Shown: positions 1 through 8,500, numbered from the stretch's first letter. The stretch is DNA of 11,258 bases from Holophaga sp. (GCA_031292735.1 JARLGP010000009.1:1-11258), one strand, 5' to 3'. The notes: generated by a model from the letters alone, not told the origin. Translations and numbers: made by a program.

Positions 1-1
1 G

Positions 2-2545
2 GAGGTGATCAACCGGGTGTTCCGGGCCATCCACAGCATCAAGGGCGGCGCAGGCTTCTTCGCCTTCGAGGCGATCAAGTCGCTGAGCCACATCATGGAA
101 AGCGTGCTCATGCAGGTGCGCGACCGGGCCATGGCGGTGACCCCCGAGCTCATGGACGCCCTGCTCACCAGCCTGGACCGGCTGCGCGCCATGCTCGAGG
201 ACATCCAGGCCAGCGACCAGGTGCCGTTCGGCCCGGAACTGGCCCGGCTGAAGGCCATCCTGGAGGGCGGCGGGGTGGCGGTGGACAGCCGGGTGCAGGG
301 CAGCGCCAAGGGCCGGAGCTTCGAGCTGGACGCGGAATCGGTGCGCTCGGTGCAGAAGCGCGGCATGACCATCTACAACGCCCGGGCCTACCTGCACCGG
401 GATGTGGACCGCAGCTGGGGCGGACCGCTGGCCTTCCTCAAGAACGCCACCTCGGTGGGCCAGGTGATGAACGCCTTCCTGGACCTGGCGGCCATCGGCA
501 ACCTGGACGACTGCCTGGAACAGGACCTCTGCGTCACCGTGCTGTTCGCCACGGTGCTGGAACCGGACCTGCTGGCGCTGGCCTTCAAGCTGCCCCAGGA
601 GCAGATCGAGCCCCTGGACCTGGCGGCGCTGCCGCCCAGGGCGCCCGCGCCCCTGGATCTGGCGGCGCTGCCGCCCAAGGCGCCCGCCCCCGCCGCTCCG
701 GCGGAAGCGCCGGAGGAGCATCCAGAAGCCGAGGGCGCCGAGCCGGCCGCGGGCAGGGCCAGGGACGTGGCGGTGGACACCCTGCGGGTGCGGGTGGGGC
801 TGCTGACCAAGCTCATGAACCTGGCCGGCGAGCTGGTGCTGGGCCGGAACCAGCTGCTGCGCACCATGAGCCCCCACGCCCAGGCCTTTCCGGGCCTGGC
901 CGACATCCTCCAGAACATCAACCAGGTGACCACCGAGCTGCAGGAAGCCGCCATGCAGACCCGCATGCAGCCCATCGGCACCCTGTTCAACCGGTTCCCG
1001 CGCATGGTCCGCGACCTGTCCCGCCAGCTGGGCAAGCAGATCGACCTGGAGCTGCGCGGCAGCGACGTTGAGCTGGACAAGAGCATCGTGGAGCTGCTGG
1101 CCGACCCGCTCACCCACCTCATCCGCAACGGCGTCGACCACGCGGTGGAACTGCCCGCGGAGCGGGTGAAGGCGCGCAAGGACCCCACCGGGCACCTGGT
1201 GCTGAACGCCTACCACGAGGGCGGCCAGGTGAACATCGCCATCGAGGACGACGGCCGGGGCATCGATCCCCGGCGGGTGGCCCGCAAGGCGGTGGAGAAG
1301 GGGCTGATCACCGCGGCCCAGGAGAAGGCCCTGTCGGACCGGGAGCGGGTGAACCTGGTGTTCGCGCCCGGGCTGTCCACGGTGGACCAGGTTTCCGAGC
1401 TGTCCGGCCGGGGCGTGGGCATGGACGTGGTGCGCACCAACGTGGAGAAGCTGGGCGGCACGGTGGACCTGGACACCCAGCCCGGGATGGGCACCACGGT
1501 GCGGCTGCGGCTGCCGCTCACCCTGGCGATCATGCCGTCGATGATCGTGGGGGTGCAGGGCCAGCGCTTCGCCATCCCGCAGATGGACGTGGTGGAGCTG
1601 GTATGGGTCCGGGCCGAGGAGGTCAAGGCCCGGGTGGAGCGCATCCAGGGCGCGGAGGTGCTCCGGCTGCGCGACAAGCTGCTGCCCCTGGTGCGCCTGG
1701 CCGACGTGCTGGAGATCCCCCGGCGCTTCAGCCCGCCGGGCGGCGAGGAGCAGCTGCCCGACCGGCGGGTGACCCTGGCCGACCGGCGCGGCTCCGGCCC
1801 CCGGGAGGGGCCGGAGCGGCGCCTGGACTGGCACGGCGACTACCACGTGGTGGTGCTCCAACTGGGCGGGAGCCTGTTCGGCATCATCGTGGACCAGCTG
1901 CACGATTTCGAGGAGATCGTGGTGAAGCCGGTCTCCCAGTTCCTGGAAGGCCTGGCCTGCTTTTCCGGCACCACCATCCTGGGCGACGGCCGGGTCATCC
2001 TGATCCTGGATTCGGCGGGGCTGGCGGCCCAGGCCAACCTGCACTTCTCCGACCTGCGGGCCGAGGAACGCAAGCGCCAGGAGGAGGAGCAGCGCCGGCT
2101 GGCGCTCCGGGCCTCGCGCCGGCATTCGGTGATCCTGTTCGAATCCGGGCGCGGCGAGCGGTTCGCCGTGGACCAGGACAAGGTGCTGCGCCTGGAGCAG
2201 ATCCGGGCATCCTCCATCGAGCGCATGGGCGACCGGGAATACATCGAGTACCGCGGCGAAAGCCTGCCGCTGATCCGGCTCGACCGGCACCTGGCGGTGA
2301 GCCCGCTGAGCCCGGAGGCCGAGGAGTTCTTCCTGGTGATCCCGTACACCGAGGCCGCCTCCGGACGCAACGTGGGAGGCATCCTGATCACCACCATCAT
2401 CGACGCCCTGGATGTGGAAGCGGACCTCAGCCCGGTGGCGTTCCAGGGGCCGGGCCTGCTGGGCTCGGCGCTGCTGCAGGGCCGCATGACCCTGTTCCTG
2501 GATCCCATCCAGGTGGCCCAGGCCGCCGCCGGAGGCAAACCATGA
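2..2545 (+). CDS. cheA: CheA-type chemotaxis histidine kinase with two CheW-like C-terminal regions (5' partial)
   Basis: This is a cytoplasmic kinase that phosphorylates its own HPt histidine in response to receptors and passes the phosphate to response regulators. The reading frame is open to the left edge, so the start is missing; 847 residues remain. In order: the truncated HPt (P1) domain with the phospho-acceptor motif AIHSIKGGAGFF (His about residue 11; roughly 35 residues should be missing before it); an alpha/beta region at about 105-200 that does not look like a classical P2; a Pro/Ala linker; the P3 dimerisation helices from about 257; the ATPase (P4) with N-box HLIRNGVDHA (Asn376), DDGRGID (about 416-422) and GRGVGMDVV (about 470); a CheW-like P5 (about 508-680) carrying a charged insert; and a second CheW-like region (about 710-840). 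Most CheA proteins are about 650-700 residues with one P5. It overlaps cheW by ATGA, implying translational coupling. The family assignment is secure; the second CheW-like region rests on pattern reading. Confidence 0.95.
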   Translation, partial: EVINRVFRAIHSIKGGAGFFAFEAIKSLSHIMESVLMQVRDRAMAVTPELMDALLTSLDRLRAMLEDIQASDQVPFGPELARLKAILEGGGVAVDSRVQGSAKGRSFELDAESVRSVQKRGMTIYNARAYLHRDVDRSWGGPLAFLKNATSVGQVMNAFLDLAAIGNLDDCLEQDLCVTVLFATVLEPDLLALAFKLPQEQIEPLDLAALPPRAPAPLDLAALPPKAPAPAAPAEAPEEHPEAEGAEPAAGRARDVAVDTLRVRVGLLTKLMNLAGELVLGRNQLLRTMSPHAQAFPGLADILQNINQVTTELQEAAMQTRMQPIGTLFNRFPRMVRDLSRQLGKQIDLELRGSDVELDKSIVELLADPLTHLIRNGVDHAVELPAERVKARKDPTGHLVLNAYHEGGQVNIAIEDDGRGIDPRRVARKAVEKGLITAAQEKALSDRERVNLVFAPGLSTVDQVSELSGRGVGMDVVRTNVEKLGGTVDLDTQPGMGTTVRLRLPLTLAIMPSMIVGVQGQRFAIPQMDVVELVWVRAEEVKARVERIQGAEVLRLRDKLLPLVRLADVLEIPRRFSPPGGEEQLPDRRVTLADRRGSGPREGPERRLDWHGDYHVVVLQLGGSLFGIIVDQLHDFEEIVVKPVSQFLEGLACFSGTTILGDGRVILILDSAGLAAQANLHFSDLRAEERKRQEEEQRRLALRASRRHSVILFESGRGERFAVDQDKVLRLEQIRASSIERMGDREYIEYRGESLPLIRLDRHLAVSPLSPEAEEFFLVIPYTEAASGRNVGGILITTIIDALDVEADLSPVAFQGPGLLGSALLQGRMTLFLDPIQVAQAAAGGKP
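611..688 (+). repeat. 39-bp tandem repeat in the CheA linker (2 copies)
   Basis: Two adjacent 39-bp units, 611-649 and 650-688, differ at only three positions. They encode PLDLAALPPRAPA and PLDLAALPPKAPA. The repeat lies in the flexible Pro/Ala linker just before the P3 dimerisation domain. Being in frame and nearly identical, it looks like a recent in-frame duplication that changes linker length and not a domain. Confidence 0.9.
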
Positions 2546-3009
2546 CCCAGTACTCCACCTTCTTCCTGGGCGGCCGCTGTTTCGGCCTGCCTATCCTCTC
2601 GGTGCGGGAGATCATCCGCACCTGCGAGATCACCCCGGTGCCCCTGGCGCCCCCCCACGTGCGCGGGCTCATCAACCTGCGCGGCCAGATCGTGACCATC
2701 CTCGACCTGGCGGTCCGGCTGGGCATCCGGGACCGCCCGGATCCCCTGGAATCCCACGTGGTGGTGCTCACCGGCGGGGAAGCCCCGGCCGGGGCCCGGG
2801 AGCGCTCCGCCGAAGCCGGCGCCGGGGAGGCCATGGCCGGCTTCCTGGTGGACGGCATCGGCGACGTGGTGGAGGCCGACCCGGGCCAGACCAAGCCGGC
2901 CCCCGCCAACGTGAGCGAAGCCGAGGGCAAGCTGCTGGCCGGCGTGCTCCAGGCCGATTCCGGCCTGCTGGCGCTGCTCGACCTGGAAGGCGTACTGCAC
3001 GGCAACTGA
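2542..3009 (+). CDS. cheW: CheW-like chemotaxis adaptor protein
   Basis: This 155-residue protein is the cytoplasmic adaptor that couples receptor signalling tips to CheA. One CheW (SH3-like) domain fills the sequence: the N-terminal strand FFLGGRCFGLPILSVREII (about 7-25), the signature VRGLINLRGQIVTILDLAVRLG (about 43-64), the segment FLVDGIGDVVE (about 98-108), and a C-terminal ADSGLLALLDLEGVL. Between about residues 80 and 95 there is an Ala/Gly/Glu-rich insert that lengthens a loop. The start is set by the ATG at 2542, which overlaps the cheA stop in ATGA, with GGAGG at 2531-2535 six bases upstream. Coupled translation with cheA should keep kinase and adaptor in proportion. Confidence 0.93.
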   Translation: MTQYSTFFLGGRCFGLPILSVREIIRTCEITPVPLAPPHVRGLINLRGQIVTILDLAVRLGIRDRPDPLESHVVVLTGGEAPAGARERSAEAGAGEAMAGFLVDGIGDVVEADPGQTKPAPANVSEAEGKLLAGVLQADSGLLALLDLEGVLHGN

Positions 3010-3051
3010 TCGCTGGACCATCCTTTCCCATTTCACCCAAGGAGCCAAACC

Positions 3052-4668
3052 ATGGCCAATGTCAAAACCACCCCCAGAACCTCCTCTCCCAGGGCCGCGG
3101 CCGTGCTGGACGACGAACCCGCCCGGCTGGCGGAGGAGATGCACCGGGTCAACCGCGCCGTGCAGAACGGCGACCTGGCCGCCCGGGCCGACGCGCGGAG
3201 CTTTTCCGGGGCGGACGCCCTGCTCCTGGAAAGCCTGAACGAGACCCTGGACGCCGTGATCGGGCCGCTCAACCTGGCCGGGAGCTACGTGGACCGCATC
3301 GGCAAGGGCGAGATCCCGCCCCGGATCGAGGCCGCCTACAACGGCGACTTCAACACCATCAAGAACAACCTCAACGCCTGCGTGGACGGGCTGCAGGGCC
3401 TGGTGGAGGCCAACGCGGTGATCCAGCGCATGGCCAGCGACGACTACACGGTGCAGGTGACCGGCCACTACCAGGGCATCTTCGCCGAAGTGGCCCAGGC
3501 CATCAACGACACCATCCGCACCCAGACCCAGGTGCTCAAGGAGATCCAGCAGAGCGCCCACACCCTGGCCAGCTCTTCCGAAGAACTGTCGGTCACCTCC
3601 ACCACCCTGGCCGGCCACGCGGAGGCCATGACCACCCAGGCCAACAGCGCCGCCGCCGGCACCGAGCAGGCCTCGGCCAACGTCAAGACCATGGCCGCCG
3701 GGGTGGAGCAGATCAGCGCCAACGCCAACACCGTGGCCGGCGCCTCGGAACAGGTGACCGCCAACCTGCGCACGGTGGCCGCCGCGGTGGAGCAGACCTC
3801 CAGCAACATGAGGACCATCGCCAAGAGCTCGGAAGGCATGACCGGCGCCGTGAACTCGGTGGCCACGGCCATCGAGGAGATGAGCGCGTCGCTGAACGAG
3901 GTCGCCAAGAATTCCGGCCAGGCCGCCAGCGTCGCCGGGCGCGCCGCCAAGTCCGCCAACGCCACCGCCGAGACGGTGGACAAGCTGGGCCGCAGCGCCC
4001 AGGAGATCGGCAAGGTGGTGGACATGATCAAGGGCATCGCCGCCCAGACCAACCTGCTGGCGCTCAACGCCACCATCGAGGCGGCCCGGGCCGGCGAGGC
4101 GGGCCGCGGGTTCGCGGTGGTGGCCAACGAGGTGAAGGAGCTGGCCAAGCAGACCGCCACCGCCACCGAGGACATCCGCACCCAGGTGACAGGCATGCAG
4201 AGCAACACCGGGGAAGCGGTGAAGGCCATCGAGGAGATCGTTTCGGTGATCAACGAGATCAACAGCATCTCCGGCACCATCGCCGCCGCGGTGGAAGAGC
4301 AGACCGCCACCACCAACGAGATCGCCAAGAGCGTGGGCCAGGCCGCCCGGGGGGCCAGCGAGGTGGCCCACAACGTCCAGGAGGCGGCCACCGGCACCAA
4401 CGAGGTGTCCCGCAACGTCCAGGAGGCGGTGCTGGGCGTCACCGAGATCGCCAAGAACATCAGCCAGCTGGCGGTGGGCAGCGCGGACGTGGCCCGGAAC
4501 GCGGCCGAAGCCTCCAAGGGCATGAACGACGTGGCCCGCAGCGTCACGACGGTGAGCGGCGCCGTCCGGGAAACCACCCGCGGGGCGGAGGACACCAACA
4601 CCGCCGCCCGGGAACTGGCCCAGTTGGCCGACAAGCTGCAGACGGCGGTCTCGAAGTTCACCTTCTGA
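3052..4668 (+). CDS. Cytoplasmic methyl-accepting chemotaxis protein with HAMP array
   Basis: This 538-residue chemoreceptor has no transmembrane segment or signal peptide, so it should act in the cytoplasm. Residues about 17-175 look like two or three HAMP-type units in tandem (for example [17 protein letters not shown] near 97-113, then a unit around [15 protein letters not shown]). From about 175 a long Ala/Ser/Glu-rich coiled coil follows, with the conserved signalling hairpin tip around 325-360 ([20 protein letters not shown], then [11 protein letters not shown]; Glu343 in the tip). About 165 helical residues precede the tip and 195 follow it, as expected for an antiparallel hairpin. Several 14-residue near-repeats (such as [10 protein letters not shown] and [10 protein letters not shown]) contain candidate methylation sites. 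It ends in KFTF and lacks a CheR-tethering WxxF-type tail. AAGGAG at 3039-3044, seven bases before the ATG, supports the start. The 42-bp gap after cheW suggests the same operon. No ligand can be inferred. Confidence 0.95.
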   Translation: MANVKTTPRTSSPRAAAVLDDEPARLAEEMHRVNRAVQNGDLAARADARSFSGADALLLESLNETLDAVIGPLNLAGSYVDRIGKGEIPPRIEAAYNGDFNTIKNNLNACVDGLQGLVEANAVIQRMASDDYTVQVTGHYQGIFAEVAQAINDTIRTQTQVLKEIQQSAHTLASSSEELSVTSTTLAGHAEAMTTQANSAAAGTEQASANVKTMAAGVEQISANANTVAGASEQVTANLRTVAAAVEQTSSNMRTIAKSSEGMTGAVNSVATAIEEMSASLNEVAKNSGQAASVAGRAAKSANATAETVDKLGRSAQEIGKVVDMIKGIAAQTNLLALNATIEAARAGEAGRGFAVVANEVKELAKQTATATEDIRTQVTGMQSNTGEAVKAIEEIVSVINEINSISGTIAAAVEEQTATTNEIAKSVGQAARGASEVAHNVQEAATGTNEVSRNVQEAVLGVTEIAKNISQLAVGSADVARNAAEASKGMNDVARSVTTVSGAVRETTRGAEDTNTAARELAQLADKLQTAVSKFTF

Positions 4669-4774
4669 GCCCATGGAACAGCGTATTGTGGAACCCTGTG
4701 GGGGCACGGCCGGCCATCGGGTCCCGGTTTCCCCTGTCCTTGGCAGCGCACCATCCGACGAAGGGAGCACCCTC
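4669..4774 (+). other. 106-bp gap between receptor and response regulator
   Basis: No gene and no convincing promoter or terminator is visible. The frame that continues into the regulator from the ATG at 4673 gives only low-complexity residues unlike a receiver domain, so that start was not used. AAGGGAG at 4761-4767, seven bases before the ATG at 4775, is the ribosome binding site that decides the regulator start. Confidence 0.6.
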
Positions 4775-5230
4775 ATGATCGGCGAGCCATTCCTGATTCT
4801 GCTGGTGGAGGACGAGCCGGCCCACGCCGAGATCGTCCGCCGCAACCTGGAGGACTTCCGGGTGGCCAACCGCATCGTGCACCTGAGCGACGGCCAGGCG
4901 GCCCTGGACTACCTGTTCCGCCAGGGGAGCTACGCGGACGCCCAGGCGTTCCCGTTGCCGGGAATGGTGCTGCTGGACCTGCGCCTGCCCAAGGTGGACG
5001 GGCTGGAGGTGCTGCGGACCGTGAAGGCCGATCCGGCCCTGAGCCGGATCCCCGTGGTGATCCTCACCACCTCGGCCGCCGAAAGCGACATGGCCCGGGC
5101 CTACGAGTGCCAGGCCAACAGCTACCTGGTGAAGCCGGTGGATCTGGCCGATTTCAGCTCGCTCATGGAAACCTTCGGGTTCTATTGGCTGGCCTGGAAC
5201 CAGTACCCCCATGGTGCGCCCGGGAACTAG
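4775..5230 (+). CDS. Single-domain response regulator (Rcp1-like receiver)
   Basis: This 151-residue cytoplasmic protein consists only of a CheY-fold receiver domain, with no DNA-binding or enzymatic output. Key residues are present: the acidic pair Glu12-Asp13 in LLVEDEP, the phospho-acceptor Asp68 in VLLDLRLPKVDG, Thr98 in VILTTSA, and Lys120 in YLVKPVD. The motif ...HLSDGQAALDYLF and the length around 150 resemble receivers that accompany phytochrome-type and hybrid kinases (Rcp1) more than flagellar CheY. The ATG at 4775 follows AAGGGAG (4761-4767). The hybrid kinase starts 30 bp downstream, so the two are probably co-transcribed and the regulator is a likely phosphate acceptor, acting through protein contacts or as a phosphate sink. 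The pairing is inferred from position. Confidence 0.93.
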   Translation: MIGEPFLILLVEDEPAHAEIVRRNLEDFRVANRIVHLSDGQAALDYLFRQGSYADAQAFPLPGMVLLDLRLPKVDGLEVLRTVKADPALSRIPVVILTTSAAESDMARAYECQANSYLVKPVDLADFSSLMETFGFYWLAWNQYPHGAPGN

Positions 5231-5260
5231 CGTCTGTTGCCCCTGGATCTGGAGTGAACG

Positions 5261-8200
5261 ATGTTTTCTAGATTCATGCAGCCCCCCGGTTCCGGAAACC
5301 GCCCCCCCGCCGGCCGGGGGCTGCGCGGAGCCGTCCTGCTGGCGGCCCTGATCGCCGCCGGCATGGCCGGCAACTATTTCAAGTTCACCATGTTCATCAG
5401 CGCCGACTTCGTGTTCGGCAGCATCTTCGCCATGCTGGCGCTGCAGTTGTTCGGCCTGGGCAGGGGGATCCTGGCGGCGCTGCTGATCAGTCTCCCCTTG
5501 TTGTTCGTGTGGGGCCACCCCTACAGCATCGTCATCCTGACCGCCGAGACGGCGGCGGTGGGGCTGTGCAACCGCAACCGCCCGTTCGGCTACCTCCAGG
5601 CGGACGCGCTGTTCTGGATCTGCCTGGGCATGCCGCTGGTCTACCTCACCTACCACCTGGTCATGGGCATTTCCACCAGCATGGCCCTGTTCTTCATGGC
5701 CAAGAGCATGACCAACGGCCTGGTCAACGTGCTGGCGGCGCGGCTGATCCTGGTGGCCTATGCGGTGCGCTCGCGCAGGTCGCGGATCTCCCAGAAGGAG
5801 ACCCTCTACATCCTGCTCGCGGTATTCGTGATGGTGCCGACCCTGGTGCTGCTGGCGGCGGGCAGCCGGCGGGACTACGGCCTGGCCGACGGCAGGGTCC
5901 GCTCGGCCCTGGTCCACGAAAGCCGGCGCACCACGGAAATCATGGCCAACTGGGTGCAGAACCGGAGCCACACGGTGACCGCCCTGGCGGACCTGGCGGC
6001 GGCCAGGACTCCCGGGCAGATGCGCGCGAGCCTGGAACAGGCCGTCCATTCCGACCGCAATTTCCTGCGGATCGCGGTTCAGGACCGGAACGCCGCCATC
6101 ACCGCATGCTTTCCCCCGGGGGACCAGGTGCTCCAGGAAAGCATGGTTCCGGTGCTGAATCGCACCCTCAAGCCCATGCTTTCGGACGTGGTGCTGGCCA
6201 GGGTCGGCGCGCCCAGGCCGGTGGTCGCCATGGCCGCGCCGGTGCTCGAAGGCGGTCGGTACGCCGGGAGGGTCACCGGAATCCTGGACCTGGAACAGAT
6301 CCAGGCCACCCTCAACCGCCACCTGGACGAGAATGCGGCGATCTTCATCCTGCTGGACCGCAACGGCACCGTGGTCATGACCAACTGCCCCGATCTGACG
6401 GTCATGGCGCCCCTCCCGCGCGGCCTGGGCACGTCCACCCCGCTGGGCGACGGGATCAGCCAGTGGCTGCCGGCCATGCCGGCCCATACCCCGGCCACGG
6501 AGCGCTGGGGCCATTCCTCCTACGTGGCCGAATCCACCGTGGGCGAGCTGGCGGAGTGGAAGCTGATCCTGGAACAGCCCGTGGCCCCGTTCCAGAAGGT
6601 CCTGTTCAAACGCTACTCCAAGGCCCTGGCCCTGGTGCTGGCGCTGCTCCTGGTGTCGCTGGCGGTGGCGGAGATCATGAGCCGGCAGATGACCGGGGCC
6701 CTGGCCCAGCTCAACGACTTCACCCGGGACCTGCCGCACAAGCTCACCGAGCAGGGCGCCGCGCCGCCCTGGCCGGCCAGCCACATCCACGAGACCAACC
6801 AGCTCATCTACAACTTCAAGCTCATGGCCGACGCCTTGTGCGGGCAGTTCAACCAGGTGCGCCAGGCCAACGAGTCGCTGGAACGGAAGGTGCAGGAGCG
6901 CACCCTGGACCTGGAACAGCGGACCGCCCAGCTCACCCAGACCAGCCATGACCTCAACTTCATCCTGGACCACGCCCCCTTCGGCCTGCTGAGGGTGATC
7001 GAGCGGCGACACGTCTTCGCCAACCGGCAGATCGAGAAGATCCTGCAGTATTCCAAGGGGGAGATGGAGGGCATGTCCGCCCGGGCGTTGTACGCCTCCG
7101 ACGAGATCTACGAACAGCAGGGCCTGGAGTCCTACCCGGCCCTGGCCCATGGGCTGGTCTTCGAGAAGGTTCTGGACATGGTCCGCAAGGACGGCACCGC
7201 CATCCCGGTGCGCTGCCTGGGCAAGGCCGTGGACCCCAAGGACCCGTCCCTGGGCAGCATCTGGCTGCTGGAGGACATCACCGAGCAGCGCCGGGCCGAG
7301 CAGGAGCGGCGGCGGCTGGATGAGCGGATGGACAAGGTGCAGAAGCTGGAGGGGCTCGGGGTGCTCACCGCGGGCCTGGCCCACAACCTCAACAACGTGC
7401 TGGCCATCGCCATGGGCACGGCCTCGCTGCGCCAGCAGCTGGCGTCCGACCCCGCCGACCTGGAGGCCTACGGGAGCATCGTCCGGGTCTGCATGCGCGG
7501 CCGGGACGTGGTGCGGTCCCTGATCCACTTCGCCCAGCCCACCCTCGCCAGCCGGGCGCCGTTCGATCTGCACGCGCTGATCCAGGACCTGTGCGGGCTG
7601 CTGGAGAACGGTTCGCGCAACCGGCTGAAGATCACCATGGCGCTGGCGCCGGAGCCGGTGTGGCTGGACGGCGATTCCGGCAGCATCCGCCATGCCCTGA
7701 TGAACCTCGCGCTCAACGCTCTGGAGGCCATGCCGGACGGGGGAACCCTGGTGTTCCGCACCCTGGTTCCGGGCCCCGATCGGGTGGAACTCCTGGTGGA
7801 GGACAGCGGGGCCGGCATGACCCCGGAAATCCTGGCCCACGCGCTGGAGCCCTTCTACACCACCCGGGAAACCGGCCAGGGCCTGGGGCTGGGGCTGAGC
7901 GTGGCCTACGGGGTGATCAAGGCCCACGGCGGCACCATCGACATCGCCAGCCAACCGGGCGAAGGCACCCGGGTGCGGATGGGCTTCCCCCGGATTCCCC
8001 GGCCGGAGCCCAGCGTGCCGGCCGACCCGGCCATGCCCGCCCTGGGCGCCATGAGGGTCTTCCTGGTGGACGACGACGAGGATGTGCGCTTCCTCATGAC
8101 CCGGATGCTCAAGAAGGCCGGGGTGCGCCAGGTGAAGGCCTTCCCCGGCGGCGAGGCGGTCCTGCTGGAACTGCGCCGCGAGGGGAGCCCCGACCTGGTC

Positions 8201-8413
8201 ATCCTGGACCAGAACATGCCCCGGATGAGCGGGTTGCAGACCCTGGAGGAGATCCGCGCCCTGCCTTCGGACGTGCCCATCCTGATCTCGTCCGGGCAGC
8301 CCGGCATCGAAGCCTGGGACTGTTTCCGGCAGCCCCGGGTGGGGGTGATCCCGAAACCGTTCAACATGGAGGAGATCCAGGCCAAGATGGGCCAGTTCGC
8401 CCTGGACTTGTGA
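5261..8413 (+). CDS. Membrane hybrid sensor histidine kinase (multi-TM, Cache-like, PAS, HisKA, HATPase, REC)
   Basis: This 1050-residue inner-membrane sensor autophosphorylates a histidine and carries its own receiver. Residues about 24-175 form a bundle of hydrophobic helices resembling MASE-type integral sensory modules. A TM at about 183-202 leads into a periplasmic region (about 203-450) that looks Cache-like (VAMAAPVLEGGRYAGRVTG, then FILLDRNGTVVMTN), closed by a TM at about 451-471. A linker with coiled coil (about 475-560) precedes a PAS domain (about 562-680). HisKA has His708 in LAHNLNNVL, of the NtrB/hybrid type H-x-x-N-N. The HATPase has N-box Asn819, DSGAGM (Asp848) and a GLGLGLS lid. 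The C-terminal receiver (about 930-1050) has VDDDED, Asp983 in VILDQNMP, and Lys1032 in PKPF. No HPt or output domain is seen. GGAG at 5251-5254 supports the ATG. Signal unknown. Confidence 0.93.
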   Translation: MFSRFMQPPGSGNRPPAGRGLRGAVLLAALIAAGMAGNYFKFTMFISADFVFGSIFAMLALQLFGLGRGILAALLISLPLLFVWGHPYSIVILTAETAAVGLCNRNRPFGYLQADALFWICLGMPLVYLTYHLVMGISTSMALFFMAKSMTNGLVNVLAARLILVAYAVRSRRSRISQKETLYILLAVFVMVPTLVLLAAGSRRDYGLADGRVRSALVHESRRTTEIMANWVQNRSHTVTALADLAAARTPGQMRASLEQAVHSDRNFLRIAVQDRNAAITACFPPGDQVLQESMVPVLNRTLKPMLSDVVLARVGAPRPVVAMAAPVLEGGRYAGRVTGILDLEQIQATLNRHLDENAAIFILLDRNGTVVMTNCPDLTVMAPLPRGLGTSTPLGDGISQWLPAMPAHTPATERWGHSSYVAESTVGELAEWKLILEQPVAPFQKVLFKRYSKALALVLALLLVSLAVAEIMSRQMTGALAQLNDFTRDLPHKLTEQGAAPPWPASHIHETNQLIYNFKLMADALCGQFNQVRQANESLERKVQERTLDLEQRTAQLTQTSHDLNFILDHAPFGLLRVIERRHVFANRQIEKILQYSKGEMEGMSARALYASDEIYEQQGLESYPALAHGLVFEKVLDMVRKDGTAIPVRCLGKAVDPKDPSLGSIWLLEDITEQRRAEQERRRLDERMDKVQKLEGLGVLTAGLAHNLNNVLAIAMGTASLRQQLASDPADLEAYGSIVRVCMRGRDVVRSLIHFAQPTLASRAPFDLHALIQDLCGLLENGSRNRLKITMALAPEPVWLDGDSGSIRHALMNLALNALEAMPDGGTLVFRTLVPGPDRVELLVEDSGAGMTPEILAHALEPFYTTRETGQGLGLGLSVAYGVIKAHGGTIDIASQPGEGTRVRMGFPRIPRPEPSVPADPAMPALGAMRVFLVDDDEDVRFLMTRMLKKAGVRQVKAFPGGEAVLLELRREGSPDLVILDQNMPRMSGLQTLEEIRALPSDVPILISSGQPGIEAWDCFRQPRVGVIPKPFNMEEIQAKMGQFALDL

Positions 8414-8457
8414 CCGATCTCCTTGACTCCCCCGGCCGCGGTGCAATCCTCAAAGGG

Positions 8458-8484
8458 TCATTCAAGTCATTAATCTCATTTATG
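8458..8484 (+). promoter_or_regulatory. 9-bp periodic TCATT repeats upstream of the aminotransferase
   Basis: TCATT occurs at 8458-8462, 8467-8471 and 8476-8480, exactly 9 bp apart, followed by TCA at 8485. The segment is A/T-rich inside a GC-rich genome and lies 60-90 bp before the aminotransferase start. It could be a direct-repeat operator or an upstream promoter element. No known regulator motif is recognised, and chance cannot be excluded for such short units. Confidence 0.35.
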
Positions 8485-8500
8485 TCAGGAGCCAGGCCAA

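Noticed and set aside
4673..4774. Upstream ATG extending the response regulator by 34 residues
   Set aside because: The added residues do not resemble a receiver N-terminus, and a good ribosome site precedes the ATG at 4775.
1840..4875. A 1011-codon open frame on the - strand
   Set aside because: It lies opposite cheA, cheW and the receptor. Its product is low-complexity Gly/His/Leu/Val-rich with no domain, as expected for the antisense frame of GC-rich genes.
4658..8446. A 1262-codon open frame on the - strand
   Set aside because: It mirrors the response regulator and hybrid kinase. The product is rich in His/Gln/Gly/Arg with no recognisable motif, while the + strand frame has complete kinase and receiver signatures.
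8423..8451. TTGACT as a -35 box for the aminotransferase
   Set aside because: At 16-17 bp spacing the -10 candidate (AATCCT or ATCCTC) matches poorly, so it was not listed as a promoter.
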